Part shown: one piece after another, positions 1-5,289 of the stretch | Numbering within the stretch: position 1 is the first letter of the stretch | Layout of the letters: each line of letters opens with the position of its first letter | DNA from: Desulfuromonadaceae bacterium | GTDB taxonomy: Bacteria > Desulfobacterota > Desulfuromonadia > Geobacterales > Pseudopelobacteraceae | Assembly (NCBI GenBank): GCA_028686145.1 | Contig: JAQUCQ010000250.1 | Span: 1-5,289, forward strand | Direction of reading: 5' to 3' | DNA length: 5,289 nt | Translations under genes and position numbers: made by a program | Notes under the pieces: model-generated | Seen by the model: only the letters and a program-made list of their open reading frames with translations | What the model was told of the DNA's origin: nothing | The model's database searches: none

Positions 1-1431
1 TGGGATCAGGCATGGGAGATCACCTGCCGGACGATGGCATACACCAACCACACCCTGCTTCCCGAAGCCTTGGAAAAATGGTCGTTGCCACTTTTCAGCC
101 AGTTATTGCCCCGGATTATGGAGATTATTCTGGAGATAAATGCCCGCTTCATGAGGGAAGTGTCCAGCCGCTGGCCCGGAGATAGTGAACGTATGAGGCG
201 CATGTCCATCATTGAAGAGGGGGCGGTCCCTCAGGTGCGGATGGCATATCTGGCTATTGTGGGGAGTTTTTCCGTCAACGGGGTTGCCGCCCTGCACTCG
301 CAGCTGCTTACTCAAGGGCTGTTTCGTGATTTTTATGAACTCTGGCCCCAAAAATTCAACAATAAGACCAACGGGGTGACGCCACGGCGCTGGATTGCCA
401 GCTGTAATCCGGGTTTAAGCCGACTGATGAGTGAAGAAATCGGTGAGGGGTGGGTGGCCGACCTGCAACAGGTCAAGCGTATTGCCGAGCGTGCTGCTGA
501 CCACGGGTTTCAGCAGCGTTGGCACGAAGTCAAGCAGACCAATAAAGTGCGCCTTTCAGCGCTTGTTGAGGCGAAGTGTGGTGTTGTATTCAATCCGGAT
601 GCGCTTTTTGATGTTCAGGTCAAGAGGATCCATGAGTATAAGCGACAACTCCTCAATATATTGCATGTCATTCATCTGTATGACCGGATCAAGCGGGGTG
701 ACACGGCGGGGTGGACTAATCGCTGTGTGCTGATCGGCGGGAAGGCGGCGCCCGGTTATGGCATGGCAAAACTGATCATCAAGCTGATTAACAGCGTGGC
801 CCAGGTGATCAATGCCGACCCGGCCGTCGGTGACCAGCTCAAGGTGGCTTTTCTGCCTAATTACAGTGTGACAGCTATGGAGGTCATCTGTCCCGGTACC
901 GACCTGTCGGAGCAGTTGTCTACTGCCGGCAAGGAGGCTTCAGGAACCGGGAATATGAAGTTCATGATGAATGGGGCCATAACTATCGGCACACTCGACG
1001 GTGCCAATATCGAAATTCGTGAGGAGGTTGGCGAAGAGAATTTTTTCGTGTTTGGCCTGACGAGCGAGGAGGTTGATGAATTACGGTGGGCCTATGACCC
1101 GCATACGATCATTAGCCACGATGACGACCTGCAGAGGGTTATGAACCTTCTGCGCTGCGGGCACTTTAACCTGTTTGAGGCCGGTCTCTTTGATCCGATC
1201 ATCAACGCAATTTATTCGCCTCAGGACCCATGGATGGTTGCTGCAGATTTCCGCAGCTTCGTCGTCGCCCAGCAGCATGTGGCAGCGACCTATCAGGATC
1301 GCGAGCGGTGGACCCGCATGAGCATCATGAACACGGCCTGTAGCGGTAAGTTTTCCACAGATCGGACGATCAATGATTATAACGAAGACATCTGGCACCT
1401 GAAGGCAATGTCAATACCGTGCGAGGAATAA
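1..1431 (+). CDS. glgP: Glycogen/alpha-glucan phosphorylase, C-terminal part (5' end outside window)
   Basis: This enzyme releases glucose 1-phosphate from the non-reducing ends of glycogen or maltodextrin in the cytoplasm, using inorganic phosphate and a pyridoxal-phosphate cofactor (GT35 family). The reading frame is open from base 1, so the gene starts upstream; 476 residues and the TAA stop are present. Counting from base 1, the visible motifs are AYTNHTLLPEALEKW (His17), KRIHEYKRQ (Lys208, Arg209, Lys214) and the family signature EASGTGNMKF, with the cofactor lysine at residue 320. The 303-residue distance from His17 to Lys320 equals that between His377 and Lys680 of rabbit muscle phosphorylase. 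About 360 N-terminal residues are therefore missing, and the full protein should be of normal length (about 835). The C-terminus ends normally after the typical SIMNTACSGKFSTDRTINDY segment. No frameshift or missing catalytic residue is seen. The first in-window ATG (34) lies inside the active-site motif and is not a start. The next gene follows after 12 bases, suggesting co-transcription. Family assignment is very secure; the preferred glucan cannot be read from the sequence. Confidence 0.97.
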   Translation, partial: WDQAWEITCRTMAYTNHTLLPEALEKWSLPLFSQLLPRIMEIILEINARFMREVSSRWPGDSERMRRMSIIEEGAVPQVRMAYLAIVGSFSVNGVAALHSQLLTQGLFRDFYELWPQKFNNKTNGVTPRRWIASCNPGLSRLMSEEIGEGWVADLQQVKRIAERAADHGFQQRWHEVKQTNKVRLSALVEAKCGVVFNPDALFDVQVKRIHEYKRQLLNILHVIHLYDRIKRGDTAGWTNRCVLIGGKAAPGYGMAKLIIKLINSVAQVINADPAVGDQLKVAFLPNYSVTAMEVICPGTDLSEQLSTAGKEASGTGNMKFMMNGAITIGTLDGANIEIREEVGEENFFVFGLTSEEVDELRWAYDPHTIISHDDDLQRVMNLLRCGHFNLFEAGLFDPIINAIYSPQDPWMVAADFRSFVVAQQHVAATYQDRERWTRMSIMNTACSGKFSTDRTINDYNEDIWHLKAMSIPCEE

Positions 1432-1443
1432 TTTCAGGATGAC

Positions 1444-4122
1444 ATGCTTGGTAAAAGTACGCAGGTTTTTCGGGTGACTATGGATGTCATAACGACCCAT
1501 ACAAATGCCGACTTTGATTGTCTGGGCGCTATGACAGCGGCCCTGCGCCTGTATCCCGACGCCGTACTGTCATTTCCCGGTTCGCAGGAGAAGGGGCTTC
1601 GAAGTTTTATCGAGCGCCATCCGGATTACCTGCCGCACTTTGTCCGTGCGAAAGATATCAATCTTGAATTGATCACCCGCCTTATCGTTGTCGATTGTCA
1701 GCAGGCAGCGCGTATCGGCCGCTTTGCAGAGATTCTGGACCGTCCCGGTCTGGAAATTCATATCTATGACCATCATCCGGTGACGGCCGAAAGCATTATG
1801 CCAACGGGGGGGACTATCGCTGCCAGCGGCTCAGCTTCGACCCTTCTGGCCGCCAGATTGATGGAAGGGGGACTTTTACTGAGTGCTGAAGAGGCAACCC
1901 TGATACTGCTTGGCATCCACGAAGATACCGGACGTCTGCTGTTCGCATCGGTAACACCGGACGATTACCGCGTTGCTGGTTGGCTGCTGGGGCAGGGAGC
2001 CCGGCTGAACATTATCAGTGATGCGTTGACTCCGGAATTATCCAGGGCGCAGATGGAAATTTTGAAGCAGTTGCTGACGACACTCAAGACGACTTCGGTG
2101 AATGGAATTTCCATATCGATTGCCTATGCATCTTGCGATTACTATATCGGAGATATTGCTTCACTGGCTCACCTGATGCGGGATATGAAAAATATGGACG
2201 CCGTGTTTTTAGCGGTAGCCATGGAAGATCATGTCTATCTTGTTGCCCGTAGTCATATTCCGGAAATTGATGCCGGTGAAATCATGAAGGGGTTTCACGG
2301 GGGTGGCCATGCGACTGCCGCTTCGGCGGTTGTGCATAATGAGCCGCTGAAGCAGGTGCTGGAACGTCTTGACGAGCTGCTCCAGCTCCCGGTAAAAGGT
2401 GAAATAACTGCAGGGAGCATTATGTCGTCCCCGGTGAAGACAATGCCCGCCTCTGCCACGATTACCGGAGCTCGTGAGCTTTTGACACGCTACAATTGCA
2501 ACGCCATGCCGATTATGGCCGGAGAAACGATGGTCGGCGTCATCTCGCGCAAGACTATCGAGAAGGCGTTGCACCATGGGTTGGGTGATTCTCCGGTGAC
2601 GGACTTCATGCATACCGAATACCTCTCTGCTTCACCAGATACCCCGCTCACGGATATTCAGTCCTACATGGTAACCGGCAATCGTCGTTTCGTTCCAGTT
2701 TTTAGAGGGACGGAACTTGCCGGAGCGGTGACACGAACCGATCTGATGCGGCATATTTACGGAGGCAGTCGTGGCCAGAGTGGCGCACTCTATGACCTTG
2801 ACTCCCTGGAAGTTCCGACACGAACTCGTTCGATCGCAGGCCTGCTTGGCAAGCGTCTTGCGCCGAACGTCCGTGAAACCCTGCGCTCACTTGGAAAGGT
2901 CGGTGATGAGCTCGGATTAGCGGTCTATGCGGTTGGCGGATTTGTGCGCGTTCTGCTGCTGGGAGTTGATAATCTGGATATCGATGTAACCGTTGAAGGC
3001 GATGGCGTCTTCTTTGCGGAGTCTTTTGCAGAACGTCATGGCGGCAGGGTGCGCAGCCATAAAAAGTTCGGTACTGCGGTGCTGGTCCTGCCGGATGGTC
3101 ACAAAATTGATGTGGCCAGCACCCGCCTGGAATATTATGAATCCCCCGGCGCACTGCCGACGGTTGAGCGGGCTTCCCTCCGGCATGACCTGTACCGGCG
3201 TGATTTTACGGTCAATACGCTGGCACTTTGTATCAATGCCTCTCGTTTTGGCCATCTGACAGATCATTTTGGCGGCCAGCAGGATCTTCAAGAACGGGTG
3301 GTCAGGGTGTTGCACAACCTATCGTTTGTCGAGGATCCGACACGAGTTTTTCGGGCGATCCGGTTTGAACAGCGCCTTGGTTTTCACATCGCTCCCCACA
3401 CTGAGAACCTGATTCGCAGTGCGGTTCGGATGCATCTCCTTGACAAGCTGGGAGGGGAGCGGCTGATGAATGAACTGGTACAGATCCTGCGTGAAAAAGA
3501 GCCGTCAGCGGCCATTAGACGTATGGCTTCCTTGGGGCTTCTGCCATTCATTCATCCCGCACTCAAGCTCGTGCCGGCAACCGGGCGGGTACTTCAGGAA
3601 GCGGGGCAGGTCATGGCTTGGTTCCGGCTGCTTTATCTTGAGGACCGTTGCGAACCGTGGCAGGTATATTTTTTGGCCTTATGTGACGGGCTGAGCTCTG
3701 ATGAGTTTCGTGATGTCTGCCGCCGCCTGGCAATCCCCGGGCGCCTGGCCGTACGGCTTTGTAGCCAGCGCCACCTGGTTTTCACCACACGGAATACAAT
3801 CAAGAGGCGGCTGAAGCAGGATGGTGAAGTGCCTAACAGCCAGTTATACAGCTGGTTTAGTGGCTTTACCCTGGAAATGCTGCTGTACATGGCTGCCCGC
3901 GCCAGCAGTGAACAGGTCAGGCGGTTTGTATCGCTCTATCTGACCCGGCTGCGTGCCGTTGCCCCGCTATTGAACGGGAATGACCTGTGCGGACTTGGTC
4001 TGGAGCCCGGGCCGCTGTTTGGGCGCATCATGGAACGTCTGCTTCAGGCGCGTCTTGATGGTGAAGTAACGAGCCGTGATGAGGAAGAGGCGTTGGCGTT
4101 GTCCCTCACTCATAGTGGCTAA
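1444..4122 (+). CDS. DHH–CBS–CBS–tRNA nucleotidyltransferase fusion, probable A-adding enzyme
   Basis: Cytoplasmic multidomain protein of 892 residues, far longer than a plain CCA enzyme (about 400-450). Residues 13-315 form a DHH/DHHA1 phosphoesterase: HTNADFD (19-25), Asp84, the DHH triad 109-111, HEDTG (159-163) and GGGH (286-289), all metal-site residues kept. Two CBS domains follow (about 320-380 and 382-440). Residues 475-642 are a class II nucleotidyltransferase: GGFVR (498-502), catalytic Asp512 and Asp514, third Asp556, RRDF (585-588), and the base-selecting EDPTR (630-634). An RNA-binding region (about 645-705) and a tail of the CCA-enzyme type follow, including GNDLCGLGLEPGP near residue 850. 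Split CC- and A-adding enzymes are known in Aquifex and Geobacter, and this long architecture matches the A-adding type; poly(A) polymerase is the alternative. Val503 replaces a nearly invariant Asp. The start is uncertain: ATG 1444 has AGGA at 1436-1439 with a short 4-base spacer; GTG 1474 has AGGT at 1463-1466 seven bases upstream; ATG 1480 begins exactly at the first DHH strand (MDVITTH). It probably shares a transcript with glgP. Confidence 0.93.
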   Translation: MLGKSTQVFRVTMDVITTHTNADFDCLGAMTAALRLYPDAVLSFPGSQEKGLRSFIERHPDYLPHFVRAKDINLELITRLIVVDCQQAARIGRFAEILDRPGLEIHIYDHHPVTAESIMPTGGTIAASGSASTLLAARLMEGGLLLSAEEATLILLGIHEDTGRLLFASVTPDDYRVAGWLLGQGARLNIISDALTPELSRAQMEILKQLLTTLKTTSVNGISISIAYASCDYYIGDIASLAHLMRDMKNMDAVFLAVAMEDHVYLVARSHIPEIDAGEIMKGFHGGGHATAASAVVHNEPLKQVLERLDELLQLPVKGEITAGSIMSSPVKTMPASATITGARELLTRYNCNAMPIMAGETMVGVISRKTIEKALHHGLGDSPVTDFMHTEYLSASPDTPLTDIQSYMVTGNRRFVPVFRGTELAGAVTRTDLMRHIYGGSRGQSGALYDLDSLEVPTRTRSIAGLLGKRLAPNVRETLRSLGKVGDELGLAVYAVGGFVRVLLLGVDNLDIDVTVEGDGVFFAESFAERHGGRVRSHKKFGTAVLVLPDGHKIDVASTRLEYYESPGALPTVERASLRHDLYRRDFTVNTLALCINASRFGHLTDHFGGQQDLQERVVRVLHNLSFVEDPTRVFRAIRFEQRLGFHIAPHTENLIRSAVRMHLLDKLGGERLMNELVQILREKEPSAAIRRMASLGLLPFIHPALKLVPATGRVLQEAGQVMAWFRLLYLEDRCEPWQVYFLALCDGLSSDEFRDVCRRLAIPGRLAVRLCSQRHLVFTTRNTIKRRLKQDGEVPNSQLYSWFSGFTLEMLLYMAARASSEQVRRFVSLYLTRLRAVAPLLNGNDLCGLGLEPGPLFGRIMERLLQARLDGEVTSRDEEEALALSLTHSG

Positions 4123-4157
4123 AAACAAATAATATCGTATGGTTATTAGAAACTGTC

Positions 4158-4187
4158 TTGACTGGATGCTCCGTAATATGTTAGTAA
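4158..4187 (+). promoter_or_regulatory. Possible sigma-70-like promoter for the glycine-zipper gene
   Basis: The 107-base gap between the nucleotidyltransferase stop (4122) and the next start (4230) is AT-rich. It contains TTGACT at 4158-4163, five of six bases of the -35 consensus. At a spacing of 17-18 bases lie TTAGTA/TAGTAA (4181-4187), only partial matches to TATAAT. A better -10 look-alike, TAAAAT at 4185-4190, sits 21 bases away, which is too far for a normal promoter. No obvious operator is seen. The -35 box and the location directly before an isolated gene favour a real promoter, but the -10 is weak. Confidence 0.45.
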
Positions 4188-4215
4188 AATAGTCTGGAAA
4201 ATTAAATAATGGTAT

Positions 4216-4220
4216 GGAGA
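4216..4220 (+). promoter_or_regulatory. Ribosome binding site that fixes the start at 4230
   Basis: GGAGA lies nine bases before the ATG at 4230. The upstream in-frame ATG at 4209 would place this site inside the coding region and would add seven charged or bulky residues (MVWRRHE) before an otherwise canonical signal peptide, so 4230 is preferred. Confidence 0.7.
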
Positions 4221-4229
4221 CGACACGAG

Positions 4230-4622
4230 ATGATACAGCTAAAAAAGCTTGTTGCGGTAATGACGCTTGTTTCGCTTTTAACCGCAGCTTCATCGGCATT
4301 CGCCTCAGATGACACTATCAAGGAAGTTTTCACCGATGCATTTTATGGCGCTGCCATCGGCGGTCTTGTTGGCGGCGCTATCATGGTTTTTAAGGACAAG
4401 CCGCTCGATAATCTTAACTTTATAGCATATGGCGCCGCATCGGGTGTTTTGGCCGGGACGGCGTATGGGTTGGCCACGTCGGCTCGTGCCTTTGCCCAAG
4501 TTGAAGATGGTCGCGTAAAAATCGCGCTTCCGACAATTGTTCCCGAACTGCTCGTTTCGCCTGGATCAGGGCGTACAACCGTTGCCTGGAAGGCCGATCT
4601 GTTGAGGGGGACATTCAACTGA
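4230..4622 (+). CDS. Unknown exported protein with two glycine-zipper helices
   Basis: I do not recognise this 130-residue protein and assign no function. It begins with a clear Sec signal peptide: Lys5 and Lys6, a hydrophobic core (7-20) and a likely signal peptidase I site after Ala25 (AFA/SDD), so the mature form would be about 105 residues and leave the cytoplasm. No lipobox cysteine is present. Two glycine-rich hydrophobic stretches follow, about 36-54 and 64-88, joined by a short charged turn (KDKPLDN). In the first, Gly40, Gly44 and Gly48 are spaced every fourth residue; in the second, Gly68, Gly72, Gly76 and Gly80 are too. Such zippers let helices pack tightly in membranes. The C-terminal 40 residues look like short beta strands (GRVKIALPTIV, TTVAWKADLL). 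The gene stands alone between a probable promoter and an intrinsic terminator. It could be an envelope or outer-membrane-associated protein; that is inference from composition only. Confidence 0.85.
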   Translation: MIQLKKLVAVMTLVSLLTAASSAFASDDTIKEVFTDAFYGAAIGGLVGGAIMVFKDKPLDNLNFIAYGAASGVLAGTAYGLATSARAFAQVEDGRVKIALPTIVPELLVSPGSGRTTVAWKADLLRGTFN

Positions 4623-4655
4623 TTGCCCATTGCCGTATGGAGTGTTATTCAGATG

Positions 4656-4685
4656 AACCTGCTGTTGAACAAGGCGGGTTTTTTT
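4656..4685 (+). terminator. Intrinsic (rho-independent) terminator after the glycine-zipper gene
   Basis: AACCTGC at 4656-4662 can pair with GCGGGTT at 4674-4680 (seven pairs, one of them T-G wobble) around an 11-base loop. A run of seven T runs from 4679 to 4685. It lies 33 bases past the stop codon at 4622 and before the ppnP ribosome binding site, so it would end the transcript of the preceding gene and insulate ppnP from it. Confidence 0.75.
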
Positions 4686-4728
4686 GTGTCCTATGCCTGC
4701 ATTGCAGAACGTAAAGATCACCATTTCC

Positions 4729-4736
4729 GGGAGGAG
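4729..4736 (+). promoter_or_regulatory. Strong ribosome binding site for ppnP
   Basis: GGGAGGAG contains a full GGAGG core ending five bases before the ATG at 4740. It settles the start of ppnP against the in-frame TTG at 4623 and the ATG at 4653, both of which would make the coding region run through the terminator. Confidence 0.85.
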
Positions 4737-4739
4737 AGT

Positions 4740-5054
4740 ATGTCAGAGTTCAAAAATGTCACTGTAGTCAAGAAGGCCAATATTTATTTTGGCGGTCAAG
4801 TTGTCAGTTATTCGGTCCTTTTTGCCGATGGTACTAAAAAAACGTTGGGTGTCATGCAGGCCGGAGAATATGAATTCTCCACCGGAGTTGCCGAGATCAT
4901 GGAAATTCTATCGGGAGAGTTGGAGTGGCAACTCAAGGGTGAGAGTGAGTGGCAGAAAGTGGTTGGCGGTGAAGCATTTAACGTGCCGGCACATTCCATC
5001 TTTTTGATGAAGGTGCCGGTTGTAGCAGATTATTGCTGTTCCTATGCAAGCTGA
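4740..5054 (+). CDS. ppnP: Pyrimidine/purine nucleoside phosphorylase (PpnP/YaiE family, formerly DUF1255)
   Basis: Small cytoplasmic cupin-fold enzyme, 104 residues against 94 in E. coli PpnP. The family splits a broad range of purine and pyrimidine nucleosides with phosphate into free base and ribose 1-phosphate, a salvage step. The sequence follows the E. coli protein along its length: NIYFGGQV (14-21), LGVMQAGEYEFST (36-48), the segment EIMEILSGELEW (52-63), and the strongly conserved FNVPAHSIFLMKV (80-92), followed by the closing YCCSY (98-102). The start at 4740 is chosen for its strong ribosome binding site and because homology begins a few residues later; the frame is open back to 4623, but that extension crosses a terminator. 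gluQ begins 14 bases after the stop, so the two probably share a transcript. I see no convincing promoter in the short leader (4686-4739). Family identity is secure; actual substrate range is inferred. Confidence 0.93.
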   Translation: MSEFKNVTVVKKANIYFGGQVVSYSVLFADGTKKTLGVMQAGEYEFSTGVAEIMEILSGELEWQLKGESEWQKVVGGEAFNVPAHSIFLMKVPVVADYCCSYAS

Positions 5055-5059
5055 CCATC

Positions 5060-5063
5060 GAGG
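5060..5063 (+). promoter_or_regulatory. Ribosome binding site supporting a GTG start for gluQ
   Basis: GAGG lies five bases before GTG 5069. No in-frame ATG exists between the ppnP stop and the first conserved gluQ motif, so this site and the GTG are the best explanation for initiation. Confidence 0.6.
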
Positions 5064-5068
5064 CCGCT

Positions 5069-5289
5069 GTGTACGGTCGTTCTGACCATCATGTTGTCGG
5101 CCGTTTTGCCCCTTCTCCGACCGGGGCGCTCCACACCGGTTCACTGGTAGCGGCGGTCGGGAGCTATCTGATGGCGAAGCAGGCGGACGGGCGGTGGTTG
5201 CTCCGGCTTGATGATCTGGATACACCGCGTCAGGTGGCCGGAATGGCAGATGATATCATGCGGACGCTGGAGTCGTTCGGACTATTCTG
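5069..5289 (+). CDS. gluQ: Glutamyl-Q tRNA(Asp) synthetase, N-terminal part (3' end outside window)
   Basis: GluQ (YadB) is a shortened glutamyl-tRNA synthetase paralogue without the anticodon-binding domain; it activates glutamate and attaches it to queuosine in the anticodon of tRNA(Asp). Only 73 complete codons lie in the window. Counting from the GTG, residues 11-19 are GRFAPSPTG, the start of the class I catalytic domain. HTGS at 22-25 is the HIGH-motif equivalent in the HxGS form typical of this family. SLVAAVGSYL (25-34) and RLDDLDTPR (46-54) follow, then ADDIMRTLESFGL (60-72). The SLxAAxGSYL block and the DLDTPR ending distinguish it from true glutamyl-tRNA synthetase, which has HIGG and RIEDTD forms. 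Asp48 stands where many homologues have Glu (RIED/RMED), a conservative change. The gene follows ppnP by 14 bases in the same direction. An alternative start further upstream, overlapping ppnP, would need a rare codon. The zinc site and KMSK-like loop lie beyond the window and cannot be checked. Confidence 0.88.
   Translation, partial: MYGRSDHHVVGRFAPSPTGALHTGSLVAAVGSYLMAKQADGRWLLRLDDLDTPRQVAGMADDIMRTLESFGLF

Noticed and set aside
1393..1407. Possible sigma-54 promoter (TGGCAC followed by GGCA) just before the nucleotidyltransferase gene
   Set aside because: The GG-to-GC distance is one base too short for sigma-54 recognition, and the bases code for conserved C-terminal glgP residues.
2702..3154. 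150-codon open frame on the minus strand
   Set aside because: It lies wholly inside the nucleotidyltransferase domain, whose motifs on the + strand are unmistakable; the product is rich in Arg, His and Pro, as expected for an antisense shadow.
4128..4147. AATAA/TTATT inverted repeat after the nucleotidyltransferase stop, considered as a terminator
   Set aside because: The stem is only five A-T pairs with no following T run, too weak for an intrinsic terminator.
4343..4630. 95-codon minus-strand open frame opposite the small exported protein
   Set aside because: The + strand has a signal peptide, ribosome binding site, promoter candidate and terminator in a consistent order; the minus product is low-complexity (Pro/Ala-rich) and has no such signals.
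4665..4697. TTGAAC and TATGCC as a promoter for ppnP
   Set aside because: The spacing of 21 bases is too long, TATGCC is a poor -10 match, and the -35 would sit inside the terminator hairpin.
5052..5090. Repeated TGACCATC (5052-5059 and 5083-5090)
   Set aside because: Eight bases repeated twice across a gene boundary, one copy within the gluQ coding region; most simply chance.
4908..5225. 105-codon minus-strand open frame spanning the ppnP-gluQ junction
   Set aside because: It overlaps two recognised + strand genes and its product shows no recognisable domain.

Overview
The window reads as an ordinary housekeeping and accessory stretch of a deltaproteobacterial chromosome, most likely Desulfuromonadales/Geobacterales (Geobacter, Pelobacter or relatives). 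This is inferred from the very large DHH–CBS–CBS–tRNA-nucleotidyltransferase fusion, an architecture I associate with that group and with Aquifex-type split CCA systems, and from moderate GC content with Shine-Dalgarno-led genes. No closer placement is possible from the sequence alone. All supported genes lie on the + strand.

Layout. (1) Positions 1-1431 hold the C-terminal part of a glycogen/alpha-glucan phosphorylase (glgP) that begins upstream of the window; its pyridoxal-phosphate lysine and active-site motifs are intact. (2) Twelve bases later begins an 892-residue multidomain protein: DHH/DHHA1 phosphoesterase, two CBS domains, then a class II tRNA nucleotidyltransferase/poly(A) polymerase with its RNA-binding tail. 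It is most likely the A-adding enzyme of a split CC-/A-adding pair. (3) A 107-base AT-rich gap carries a plausible sigma-70-like promoter. (4) It leads into a 130-residue unknown exported protein with two glycine-zipper helices, closed by a good intrinsic terminator. (5) Next comes a small cupin-fold nucleoside phosphorylase (ppnP), and 14 bases after it (6) the 5' end of glutamyl-Q tRNA(Asp) synthetase (gluQ), cut by the window edge.

Functionally, three of the five genes concern nucleotides or tRNA: 3'-end CCA completion, nucleoside phosphorolysis, and glutamylation of queuosine in tRNA(Asp). glgP concerns storage polysaccharide, and the exported protein has no assignable role. The window appears to contain three transcription segments: glgP plus the nucleotidyltransferase; the glycine-zipper gene alone; and ppnP-gluQ. 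I see no mobile element, CRISPR array, rRNA or tRNA gene. I found no convincing new system. The most interesting items are the two-enzyme fusion protein, an Asp-to-Val change in its otherwise nearly invariant nucleotidyltransferase motif, and the tandem glycine zippers of the unknown protein.
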